Source: Xenorhabdus sp. BG5 (GTDB taxonomy: Bacteria > Pseudomonadota > Gammaproteobacteria > Enterobacterales > Enterobacteriaceae). From it: DNA of 64,000 bases. This document shows, piece after piece, positions 56,513 through 64,000 of the stretch. The first letter of the stretch is position 1. Every line of letters begins with the position of its first letter. The notes below the pieces were generated by a model. It was given only the letters and a program-made list of their open reading frames with translations. It did no database searches and was not told where the DNA came from. The translations under genes were made by a program, and so were the position numbers. The stretch spans positions 1 through 64,000 of the forward strand of contig NZ_JADEUG010000020.1 in NCBI RefSeq assembly GCF_015163665.1. Direction: 5' to 3'.

Positions 56513-56568
56513 TTTTGTCCATCGCAGCTATCGTTGTTGCAAGCAGACGATTATTCAGAGGGAATCTT

Positions 56569-57399
56569 ATGAGCACAACCGTTGCCAGCAAACGCACAAA
56601 AAAAACGAAAATGACGACAAACAGTGCCGCTGCAAGCGGTCAGGTTCAATCTTTAAGCCGCGGGCTAACACTTTTGGAATATATTTCCGATTCGCCTATT
56701 GGTGTTACCCTGACTGATCTGGCGATACAAGCCGGTCTGCCCAACTCCACTACCCACCGTCTTTTAACCACCTTACAACAACATGGTTTTGTTCGCCAAA
56801 TAGGTGATCTTGGGTTATGGGTGATCGCCTCCCATGCTTTTGTCGTTGGCAGTAGTTTCTTACAGAGCCGTAATCTGATGGTGCTGGTTCACCCGATATT
56901 GCGTCAGTTAATGGAAGATTCCGGTGAAACCGTCAACCTTGCCATCCTTAATCTTGATGAATATGAAGCCGTGATTGTCGATCAAGTGCAATGTAACGCG
57001 CTGATGAGAATGTCCGCTCCCATTGGTGGCAATCTACCGATGCACGCTTCCGGCGCTGGAAAAGCCCTGCTGTCTACCCTATCTGAACAAAAACGCCTCC
57101 AATTGCTGCATAAAAAAGGGATGCACGCTTATACCCAACATACCTGTACCACCGCCGCTGCCTTAACAGAAAATCTCGAACAGATCCGCAAGCAGGGTTT
57201 TTCATTTGATGATGAAGAACATGCGCTAGGATTACGCTGTATTGCTGCCTGTATCTATGATGAGCATCATGAAGCTTTTGCCGCTATTTCCATCTCAGGC
57301 CCAGTATCACGTATCTCTGATGATCGAGTGACTGAACTTGGCGCTCTTGTAATGCGAGCAGCAAAAACAATTAGCCGTGATTACGGTGGAATTAAGTAA
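56569..57399 (+). CDS. iclR: Acetate operon repressor IclR
   Basis: IclR represses aceBAK; glyoxylate and pyruvate modulate it. The ATG at 56569 ([15 protein letters not shown]) has AGAGGGA upstream and gives 276 residues (E. coli 274). The winged helix covers [23 protein letters not shown], and the effector domain includes [23 protein letters not shown] and [23 protein letters not shown]. It is convergent with aceK, and edd/eda relics start within a few bases of its stop. Confidence 0.95.
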   Translation: MSTTVASKRTKKTKMTTNSAAASGQVQSLSRGLTLLEYISDSPIGVTLTDLAIQAGLPNSTTHRLLTTLQQHGFVRQIGDLGLWVIASHAFVVGSSFLQSRNLMVLVHPILRQLMEDSGETVNLAILNLDEYEAVIVDQVQCNALMRMSAPIGGNLPMHASGAGKALLSTLSEQKRLQLLHKKGMHAYTQHTCTTAAALTENLEQIRKQGFSFDDEEHALGLRCIAACIYDEHHEAFAAISISGPVSRISDDRVTELGALVMRAAKTISRDYGGIK

Positions 57400-57400
57400 T

Positions 57401-57499
57401 GAGACTGGCAAGCTAAATCGTGACTGTGTTGTCGTTGTCCATTATCAAGGCCCACAAGCTAATGTAATGCCGGAATTGCACATGTTGCATTACATTTGA
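57401..57499 (+). pseudogene. edd: edd relic (6-phosphogluconate dehydratase fragment)
   Basis: The frame reads [19 protein letters not shown], then [13 protein letters not shown] and a TGA. The block CVVVV.YQGP.AN.MPELH.L is the conserved C-terminal-third segment of Edd (E. coli has VVVVRYQGPKANGMPELHKLM). Everything N-terminal and C-terminal to it is gone. It begins right after the iclR stop and is followed by the eda relic, in the edd-eda order of an Entner-Doudoroff operon. Confidence 0.8.
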
Positions 57500-57519
57500 A
57501 TAAACGAGAGGAACTGATA

Positions 57520-57591
57520 ATGAATAATTGGAAAACAACCGCAGAAAATATCCTGACCGATAGCCCGGTCATCCCTGTCATTTTAAAATAA
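57520..57591 (+). pseudogene. eda: eda relic (KDPG aldolase N-terminus)
   Basis: With an intact ribosome site (CGAGAGGAACTGATA) the 23-codon frame reads MNNWKTTAENILTDSPVIPV, then ILK and a stop. This matches the start of E. coli KDPG aldolase ([25 protein letters not shown] in two overlapping parts). The remaining ~190 residues are missing. Only 13 bp separate it from the 3' end of aceK. Confidence 0.82.
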
Positions 57592-57604
57592 CATCCTGTA
57601 GCCG

Positions 57605-59407
57605 CTATTTTTTATTATGTAATAACACATTATTTTTATCTGTGGTAATGGTAATACCACTGATTAGACTTTTTATTGAGGTGATTTCAGTACGCTGGCT
57701 GAATCGCTGTCTACGGCGATAAGCAAAAACATCTTCTATATATCCTTTTTTAATCCTCTCTTGCAAAGTCCGCCAATAATCTGCCTTAAATAGATCACTG
57801 TGACTTTCTTCAAAATAATACCGAATACGTTTGTCAGTGCATAAAAAATGCCGAAACTCTTCTGGAAAAACATCGTTAACAGCAACACTGTACCAGGGGT
57901 CACTAGCCAACTCATCTTCTGGATAACGTGGTGGAGGAATATCCCGAAAATTCACTTCGGTCATGTAACAAATTTCATCATAATCGTAGAAAATCACCCT
58001 CCCGTGGCGTGTTACACCAAAGTTTTTAAACAGCATATCACCAGGGAAAATATTTGCAGCAGCCAGTTGTTTAATGGCATTTCCGTATTCTTCAATCACA
58101 TCCTTTAATTGCACTTCATTGACCTGTTCCATATAAATATTTAACGGTATCATTTTACGTTCCATATAAAGATGTTTTATCAAAATTTTATCCCCTAAAT
58201 CTTCTAACTTTTCGGGTATCTCTTTTTGCAATTCTTCCATTAACTCAGGGCTAATATGGCGTTTATCAATCACAAAGTTTTCGAATTCCTGGGTATCTGC
58301 CATTCTTCCAACACGATCATGCTCTTTTACCAGTCGATAGCACTCCTGAACACGCTCTTGAGAAACCTCTTTCTGTGGTGCAAATTTGTCTTTAATCACT
58401 TTAAATACACGATCAAATGACGGGAAAGTGAAAACCAGCATGACCATGCCCTTCACACCTGGTGCAATTGTAAACTGTTCCTGAGTGGAATTGATGAATG
58501 TCAGATATTCGCGGTAGTATTCTGTTTTACCGTGCTTTTGACAGCCTATCGCCATGTATAATTCTGCCGTGGACTTCGTCGGAAGAATTTCACGCAACCA
58601 CTCAACTAAAGCTGCGGGCAAGGGCGCGTAAACCATAAAATAAGAACGGGCAAAACCAAAAACAATACTGGCATCATCGTAGTTAGTCAGACAGGTATCG
58701 ACAAAAATTCCCCCCGATTCATTGTGATGAATCGGTAACAAAAAGGGATAAACAGTCGTTCCCATTCTAATTTTTCCTACCAACCAGGCTGCCTTATTAC
58801 GGTAAAACAGTTCATTAGCAACTTGGAATGTGGAATGTAATAAATCACATTGGGGAAATGTATTCTGTAAATATTGCGTGATATAACCAATATCCCGATC
58901 CAAATCCTCCCATTTAAGGCGTAATGGCAAATCATTTAAAATGGTTCGCAGCATTGATGCGAGATCCCCATTAGGAAAAAAATCCCGTGATAATGGGCGA
59001 GAAATATGGCGAAAACGGGAAGAGGGTTGAGAAGAAAAGATATAGAGGTTTTCTGGTTTCAAATTTCGATGTTTAAAAAAGCGACAGTAAACCGAATTGA
59101 AAAAACTTTCTGCAATTTCAAAACGCGGATAGTCAGGCAGTAAACGAGTATAAACCGCTTTAACTTCGGCAATATAATCTTCATCATATTGTAACGGAGT
59201 GTGAATGCGCTTCAATTGCTCTACTACCAATCCAACATGATGATCATACAAGTTAATCCTCTTTTTCATCGCCTGTTGGACAGCCGACCAGTCAGCCTGT
59301 TCAAAACGTTGCTGCGCCCCAGAAGTGACTTCCAAAAATCGACCATATTGCGCATCAAATCCCTGCAAAATGGTTTGTGCAATTAAATGTGCGAGATCTA
59401 TTTCCAT
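57605..59407 (-). CDS. aceK: Isocitrate dehydrogenase kinase/phosphatase
   Basis: AceK phosphorylates and dephosphorylates isocitrate dehydrogenase, steering carbon into the glyoxylate shunt. The 600-residue protein has the regulatory N-terminal half and the kinase-like C-terminal half with [18 protein letters not shown] (nucleotide loop) and [22 protein letters not shown] (catalytic/metal segment). E. coli AceK is 578, so a short C-terminal extension is present ([17 protein letters not shown]). It is last in aceB-aceA-aceK. Confidence 0.96.
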   Translation of the reverse strand: MEIDLAHLIAQTILQGFDAQYGRFLEVTSGAQQRFEQADWSAVQQAMKKRINLYDHHVGLVVEQLKRIHTPLQYDEDYIAEVKAVYTRLLPDYPRFEIAESFFNSVYCRFFKHRNLKPENLYIFSSQPSSRFRHISRPLSRDFFPNGDLASMLRTILNDLPLRLKWEDLDRDIGYITQYLQNTFPQCDLLHSTFQVANELFYRNKAAWLVGKIRMGTTVYPFLLPIHHNESGGIFVDTCLTNYDDASIVFGFARSYFMVYAPLPAALVEWLREILPTKSTAELYMAIGCQKHGKTEYYREYLTFINSTQEQFTIAPGVKGMVMLVFTFPSFDRVFKVIKDKFAPQKEVSQERVQECYRLVKEHDRVGRMADTQEFENFVIDKRHISPELMEELQKEIPEKLEDLGDKILIKHLYMERKMIPLNIYMEQVNEVQLKDVIEEYGNAIKQLAAANIFPGDMLFKNFGVTRHGRVIFYDYDEICYMTEVNFRDIPPPRYPEDELASDPWYSVAVNDVFPEEFRHFLCTDKRIRYYFEESHSDLFKADYWRTLQERIKKGYIEDVFAYRRRQRFSQRTEITSIKSLISGITITTDKNNVLLHNKK

Positions 59408-59492
59408 ATTTAGCCACCTTTACTCGACACGTAAAGGGGTATCCCTTTTTGGAATTCCCCCACAGTTGATTACCTCAATCAGTATAATGCAC

Positions 59493-60800
59493 TTAGAATT
59501 GTTGTTCTTCTGTCGATCCAGTTAATGCAGTAACAGAAGAGCCCTCTCCCTGAATAATCGTGGTCACTTTGTCAAAATATCCCGTTCCCACTTCCTGCTG
59601 ATGTGAGGAGAATGTATAACCACGATCAAGGGCAGCAAATTCTTGTTCCTGAACTTTTTCAACGTAATGTTTCATTCCTTCACCACGTGCATAATCGTAG
59701 GCCAAATCAAACATGTTGAACCACATGCTATGTATGCCCGCAAGTGTGATGAACTGGAATTTATATCCCATAGCTGATAACTGATCCTGGAAGCTGGCGA
59801 TCGTTTTATCATCCAGGTTCTTTTTCCAGTTGAAAGAAGGCGAACAGTTATAAGCTAGCAACTTGCCTGGATATTTAGCATGGATGGCTTCAGCAAAACA
59901 ACGAGCCGCTTCAATATCCGGTGTAGAGGTTTCGCACCAAACAACATCGGCGTAAGGAGCATAAGCCAACCCACGGCTGATAGCCTGTTCAATACCAGCA
60001 CGTGTACAATAGAAACCTTCACTGGTTCGTTTGCCAGTAATGAACGCTTTGTCATAAGGATCACAATCTGAAGTCAGTAAATCCGCTGCATCTGCATCGG
60101 TGCGCGCGATTAATAAGGTGGGCACACCAGAGACATCAGCTGCCAACCGTGCAGCTACCAGCTTCTGAATAGCCTCTTGAGTCGGAACCAAGACTTTGCC
60201 ACCCATATGTCCACATTTTTTCACCGCTGCCAGTTGATCTTCAAAATGCACTGCCGCTGCACCGGCCTCGATCATCGCTTTCATCAGTTCAAATGCGTTC
60301 AGTACCCCGCCAAACCCTGCTTCCGCATCTGCGACAATCGGCAAGAAATAGTCAATGTATTCTTGACTATCTGGATCGATACCATTTGACCATTGGATCT
60401 GATCTGCACGACGGAAGCTATTATTAATACGTTTGATTATATTAGGAACAGAATCAACGGGATACAATGATTGATCAGGATACATGCTCGCTGCGGTATT
60501 TGCATCTGCTGCCACTTGCCAGCCGGAAAGATAAACCGCCTCAATACCTGCTTTAGCTTGCTGAAGTGCCTGGCCGCCTGTCAGCGCCCCAAGCGCGTTC
60601 ACATAGCCTTTTTTCGAGTTACCATTTAGCAAATTCCACAACTTTTTCGCCCCCATTTGCGCTAAAGTATGTTCAGGATTAATTGAACCCCGCAATTTGA
60701 CGACATCTTCAGCATTATAGGGTCGAGTGATACCATTCCAACGCGGTTGTTGCCACTCTTGTTCCAGTTGAGCAATTTGTTGTTTCCGGGACATGGTCAT
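59493..60800 (-). CDS. aceA: Isocitrate lyase
   Basis: AceA splits isocitrate to succinate and glyoxylate. The 435-residue enzyme has the catalytic [11 protein letters not shown] motif, with its essential cysteine, plus [25 protein letters not shown] and [10 protein letters not shown]. The start [16 protein letters not shown] follows AGGAAG; an ATG two codons in is equally possible. It is 85 bp upstream of aceK and 156 bp downstream of aceB. Confidence 0.97.
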   Translation of the reverse strand: MTMSRKQQIAQLEQEWQQPRWNGITRPYNAEDVVKLRGSINPEHTLAQMGAKKLWNLLNGNSKKGYVNALGALTGGQALQQAKAGIEAVYLSGWQVAADANTAASMYPDQSLYPVDSVPNIIKRINNSFRRADQIQWSNGIDPDSQEYIDYFLPIVADAEAGFGGVLNAFELMKAMIEAGAAAVHFEDQLAAVKKCGHMGGKVLVPTQEAIQKLVAARLAADVSGVPTLLIARTDADAADLLTSDCDPYDKAFITGKRTSEGFYCTRAGIEQAISRGLAYAPYADVVWCETSTPDIEAARCFAEAIHAKYPGKLLAYNCSPSFNWKKNLDDKTIASFQDQLSAMGYKFQFITLAGIHSMWFNMFDLAYDYARGEGMKHYVEKVQEQEFAALDRGYTFSSHQQEVGTGYFDKVTTIIQGEGSSVTALTGSTEEQQF

Positions 60801-60899
60801 GATGTTCTACTTCCTATTCTTAATTAATCGGATATTTTTGCCATTATTGTCTTTAAGCTAAATGGGTTTTCATAATACTAAGAGTATCAGATGTTGGAG

Positions 60900-60932
60900 T
60901 TCCTTACCCCGCGCGCCGCGCGGGGTAAGGAA
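60900..60932. repeat. Perfect 33-bp GC-rich palindrome between aceB and aceA
   Basis: TTCCTTACCCCGCGCG is mirrored exactly around base 60916, giving 16-bp arms and a one-base centre. It lies 25 bp after the aceB stop and about 100 bp before aceA. There is no T run, so it is more likely a REP-type mRNA-stabilising or attenuating hairpin that sets the aceB:aceA ratio. Confidence 0.7.
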
Positions 60933-60956
60933 TACTCCTACCATTTGAAACGCTAT

Positions 60957-62552
60957 TTAGTCTAATAACTGATAACCAGGTAATGTTAGGAAATCAATTA
61001 AGTTATCCTGAGTGGTAATTCTTTCCATCAAATCAGAAGCTTCCATAAATCGCCCTTGATTAAAACGCAGCTCCCCAACTTCTTGTTTAATAACATCGAG
61101 TTCTTCTTTCAACATTTCTCTGAACAATTCCTTTGTCACTTTTTTACCATTAGAAAGTGATTTTTCATGGCGGATCCATTGCCAAATTGAAGTTCGGGAA
61201 ATCTCTGCTGTAGCCGCGTCTTCCATCAAACCGTAAATCGGTACGCATCCATCCCCTGAAATCCAGGCTTCTATGTACTGAACGGCAACTCGAATATTTG
61301 CGCGCATTCCCTCTTCTGTCCTTTCTCCCAAGCAAGGTGCAAGCAATTGTTCAGCCGTAATCGCATCATCTTCTTCACGCAAAACTGTTAATTGGTTTTG
61401 ACGCGCTCCCAGCTTTGCGTCAAAGACTTCCATGACAATATCTGCAAGCCCTGGATGCGCAACCCATGTACCATCATGACCGTTATTGGCTTCCAGCTCT
61501 TTATCTGCTCTGACTTTGTCCAAAACTTGCTGATTTTGCACAGGATCTTTACTAGGAATAAATGCCGACATTCCGCCCATTGCAAATGCACCACGTTTAT
61601 GACAGGTTTTAATCAGCAAGCGAGAGTAAGCACTCAAGAAAGGTTGTGTCATCGTCACGGATTGACGATCCGGCAAAACGCGGTCAACATGATTTTTCAG
61701 TGTCTTGATATAACTGAAAATATAATCCCAGCGCCCACAATTTAGGCCAACGATGTGATGACGTAAGTGATACAGAATTTCATCCATCTGGAATACAGCG
61801 GGTAAGGTTTCAATCAAAACCGTTGCCTTAATCGTACCTGTTGGCAAATTGAAACGTGATTCTGTAAAACTGAAAACATCACTCCACCATTGTGCTTCAT
61901 GGTAGCTCTGTATTTTAGGTAGATAAAAATAAGGAGCACTGCCTTTTTGCAGCAATTTCTTATGATTCAAGTAGAAATAGAAAGCAAAATCAAACAACCC
62001 GCCAGAAATCGGTTCGTTCTTGTAGAGGATATGTTTTTCTGATAGATGTAATCCCCTAACCCGGGCAATCAATACTGCGGGATCTGCTTTCAACTCATAA
62101 CGCTTACCCTGCTCATTGGTATATGAGATAGTCCCATTGACGGCATCCCGTAAGTTAATCTGTCCATTGATGACCTTATCCCACTCAGGTGCTAATGAAT
62201 CCTCAAAATCGGCCATAAATACTTTTACATTGGCATTTAAGGCATTGATGACCATCTTGCGCTCTACAGGGCCGGTTATTTCAACTCGACGATCTTTGAG
62301 ATCATCGGGTATTCCCTGAACTTTCCAATCTCCATTTCTAATGGAAGCTGTTTCCGAAATAAAATCAGGTAATGAACCGTTATCTATCTTTTCCTGCCAA
62401 CGTACACGCTCATCCAATAATTTTGTACGTCTGTCAGAAAATTCGATAATTAAATCCTCTAAAAAGCGAATAGATTCAGGTGATAACACCTGTTTCTCCG
62501 TTTCTCTAAAAGGTTTAATAAAGGTTAATTTTGTTGCTAATGCCTGATGCAT
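60957..62552 (-). CDS. aceB: Malate synthase A
   Basis: AceB condenses glyoxylate with acetyl-CoA to malate. The ATG at 62552 (MHQALATKLTF, 531 residues) has GGGGA upstream and fits the E. coli length (533); six codons further out is an alternative ATG without a good site. Family blocks are ITGPVERKMVINALNA, FMADFEDSLAPEWDKV, LIARVRGLHL, NCGRWDYIFSYIK and GLMEDAATAEISRTSIWQW. It is first in aceBAK with an IclR operator upstream. Confidence 0.97.
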   Translation of the reverse strand: MHQALATKLTFIKPFRETEKQVLSPESIRFLEDLIIEFSDRRTKLLDERVRWQEKIDNGSLPDFISETASIRNGDWKVQGIPDDLKDRRVEITGPVERKMVINALNANVKVFMADFEDSLAPEWDKVINGQINLRDAVNGTISYTNEQGKRYELKADPAVLIARVRGLHLSEKHILYKNEPISGGLFDFAFYFYLNHKKLLQKGSAPYFYLPKIQSYHEAQWWSDVFSFTESRFNLPTGTIKATVLIETLPAVFQMDEILYHLRHHIVGLNCGRWDYIFSYIKTLKNHVDRVLPDRQSVTMTQPFLSAYSRLLIKTCHKRGAFAMGGMSAFIPSKDPVQNQQVLDKVRADKELEANNGHDGTWVAHPGLADIVMEVFDAKLGARQNQLTVLREEDDAITAEQLLAPCLGERTEEGMRANIRVAVQYIEAWISGDGCVPIYGLMEDAATAEISRTSIWQWIRHEKSLSNGKKVTKELFREMLKEELDVIKQEVGELRFNQGRFMEASDLMERITTQDNLIDFLTLPGYQLLD

Positions 62553-62612
62553 AATTTCCCCACTTCTCACTTTTAAACACTCATCTGCTTAAGAGTAATC
62601 AATTAAAAAAAT

Positions 62613-62633
62613 AAATCAAAAACAGTTTCCATT
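62613..62633 (-). promoter_or_regulatory. IclR operator upstream of aceBAK
   Basis: On the minus strand AATGGAAACTGTTTTTGATT is almost the same as the E. coli aceB IclR operator (AATGGAAATTGTTTTTGATT), followed in both by a T/A-rich tract. It lies 60 bp before aceB. The remaining bases up to metA (62634-62861) hold the metA terminator and no gene. Confidence 0.8.
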
Positions 62634-62794
62634 ATTTTTAATAATTAAAATTAACCCTATAAAATCAACGAACTAAAACACATTAAAGATAAGAAAATCA
62701 GGGAAATAAATTCCAAAAAATCGCACGCAAAAATGTTAAGTTTTTGTTATGCATGAAAAATAACGGATGACGATTGAACGACAACAGTGGAAGG

Positions 62795-62821
62795 AAAATT
62801 AACAAAACGAGAAGTGTCTCG
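62795..62821 (-). terminator. Intrinsic terminator of metA
   Basis: On the minus strand CGAGA-CACT-TCTCG is followed by TTTTGTTAATTTT. It lies about 40 bp after the metA stop. The stem is short, so strength is moderate. Confidence 0.65.
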
Positions 62822-62861
62822 CTTCAGCAACCTTCATTTTTATTTAAAACTTAAATTGGAT

Positions 62862-63791
62862 TTAATCTAAGGTGGGATTCATAAAAGCAAGATCATATGG
62901 CGTAATTTGATAGACATAATAATTCAACCAATTTGAAAATAGTAAATGACCATGACTACGCCAAGACGCAACAGGTTTATTTGCAGGATCGTTATGTGGA
63001 AAGTAATTGACTGGCAACTTTGGTTCCAAACCAGCATTACGATCACGCCAATATTCCTCAGCTAATGTATCTATATTATATTCAGGATGCCCTGTCACAA
63101 AGACTAATCGTTTGTCTTTGCTGGCAAATAAATAGGCTCCTGCCTCTTCTGAACTGGCTAAAATATCTAAATCCGTATGTTCACGAATGAGAAATTCAGG
63201 AAAATCGGCAAAACGCGAATGAGGGGCAAAAAATGTTTCGTCAAATCCACGGGTTAGCAATGCCAGAGGATCTAAAGTTGAATGGAAATAAACACCAGAG
63301 AGTTTAGTTTTTCGAGTATGCTTGGGAAGTTGATAAAGAACTTTTAGTGCAGCCTGAACCGCCCAACAAACAAAAAGTGTCGAGGTAACATGTTCTTTTG
63401 CCCAAGCCACTATTTTTTCAACTTCACTCCAATAAACCACATCTTCAAATTCAATGAGTCCTAACGGGGCGCCTGTGACAATCAATCCATCGAAATTTTG
63501 ATCTTTTATTGAATCAAAATCACAATAAAAGGTATCCAGATGTTCAGCAGGCGTATTTTTACATTGACGACTATCGATGCGTAACAACTGAATATCGATT
63601 TGAAGCGGTGTGTTAGACAATAACCGAATAAATTGGTTTTCTGTTTCTATCTTCTTTGGCATTAAGTTGAGGAGCAATACCTTCAATGGACGAATATTCT
63701 GAATACTGGCCCGTGTTGACGTCATAACAAAAATGTTTTCATTGCGAAGAGCGTTCACCGCAGGTAATTCATCTGGTACACGAATTGGCAT
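62862..63791 (-). CDS. metA: Homoserine O-succinyltransferase
   Basis: MetA acylates homoserine in the first dedicated step of methionine synthesis. The 309 residues equal E. coli MetA. The nucleophile is Cys142 ([11 protein letters not shown]), and the VTGHPEYN segment supplies the catalytic His and Glu near 235-237. It is next to aceB on the same strand, the E. coli order. MetJ-like boxes lie upstream. Confidence 0.97.
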   Translation of the reverse strand: MPIRVPDELPAVNALRNENIFVMTSTRASIQNIRPLKVLLLNLMPKKIETENQFIRLLSNTPLQIDIQLLRIDSRQCKNTPAEHLDTFYCDFDSIKDQNFDGLIVTGAPLGLIEFEDVVYWSEVEKIVAWAKEHVTSTLFVCWAVQAALKVLYQLPKHTRKTKLSGVYFHSTLDPLALLTRGFDETFFAPHSRFADFPEFLIREHTDLDILASSEEAGAYLFASKDKRLVFVTGHPEYNIDTLAEEYWRDRNAGLEPKLPVNYFPHNDPANKPVASWRSHGHLLFSNWLNYYVYQITPYDLAFMNPTLD

Positions 63792-63817
63792 TGCTTACAA
63801 CCTCGACTATTTAACTT

Positions 63818-63841
63818 ATGCTTTTAGACTTCTAGATAGCC
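63818..63841 (-). promoter_or_regulatory. Probable MetJ operator of metA
   Basis: AGACTTCT (63826-63833) matches the met-box consensus AGACGTCT at seven of eight positions and is flanked on both sides by weaker 8-mers in phase. It lies 27-50 bp before the metA ATG. The rest of the window to 64000 is AT-rich, with no gene I can support. Confidence 0.55.
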
Positions 63842-64000
63842 AAATTTACTCCAAACGGAAGGCAAATGTCGAGTTATTGTACTCAAATTGAAATTATTTC
63901 ATTTTATTATGCAGGAAATAGTTATCAGAATAAGGAAGAAAAATTAAGGAGATATTAGTCACGATACGATGTGACCAATATCAACATTTCATAAATAAAA

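Noticed and set aside
57520-57591. A functional 23-residue peptide gene
   Set aside because: The peptide equals the N-terminus of KDPG aldolase and follows an edd fragment, so it is better read as a relic despite its good ribosome site.

Overview
The window is chromosomal DNA from a gammaproteobacterium of the Enterobacterales. Nearly every protein aligns closely, by my memory of the sequences, with Escherichia coli housekeeping proteins, and long blocks keep E. coli gene order. The AT-leaning base composition, the short ERIC-like palindromic repeats that begin TATACC and contain CTTCAAG, and the gene set fit the insect-associated Morganellaceae. Xenorhabdus is my first guess and Photorhabdus the second; this is inference, not a search result.

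Layout, left to right. (1) 1-10.2 kb: rrn-type P1/P2 promoters fire leftward off the edge, so an rRNA operon should start just outside. Next come pepQ-yigZ-trkH-hemG on the minus strand, fadBA on plus with a FadR box, and ubiD-fre on minus. (2) 10.3-20.5 kb: rfaH, hemB, tatABC, ubiEJB, a wrecked rmuC, a DedA-family membrane protein, a protein tyrosine phosphatase and udp with twin CRP sites. (3) 20.5-29.6 kb: a GntP-family permease, the divergent metE/metR pair, yigM, a YjcE-type Na+/H+ antiporter and ghxP with a PurR box. (4) 29.6-33.8 kb: an accessory stretch with a RES-toxin/antitoxin pair, glk and a chromosomal AadA-like adenylyltransferase, interleaved with two copies of a 105-bp repeat. 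(5) 33.8-44.8 kb: ssb/uvrA with an SOS box, a DUF5993-like/DsbB-like pair, tyrB, alr, dnaB, qor and dusA. (6) 45-46.8 kb: a NucS-like nuclease gene and a broken DUF1266 gene inserted between dusA and zur. (7) 46.9-52.8 kb: zur, lexA (two SOS boxes), dgkA, plsB, ubiA and ubiC. (8) 53-64 kb: pgi, lysC, iclR, aceK-aceA-aceB and metA.

Functional themes. Ubiquinone synthesis (ubiD, ubiE, ubiJ, ubiB, ubiC, ubiA), fatty-acid oxidation feeding the glyoxylate shunt (fadBA, aceBAK, iclR), methionine supply (metA, metE, metR, MetJ-like boxes), SOS control (lexA, uvrA, ssb) and Tat export are all represented by intact genes.

Most notable observations: relics of edd and eda (Entner-Doudoroff pathway) squeezed between iclR and aceK; an rmuC pseudogene with an internal deletion and two frameshifts; a HemB carrying the metal-site signature of the Pseudomonas (magnesium) class rather than the E. 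coli zinc class; a DsbB-like protein whose second cysteine pair sits at the C-terminus, next to a 52-residue partner; a RES-type toxin with an unusually long antitoxin; and a four-copy ERIC-like repeat family. No CRISPR array, tRNA, rRNA gene body, prophage or insertion sequence with a transposase was seen.
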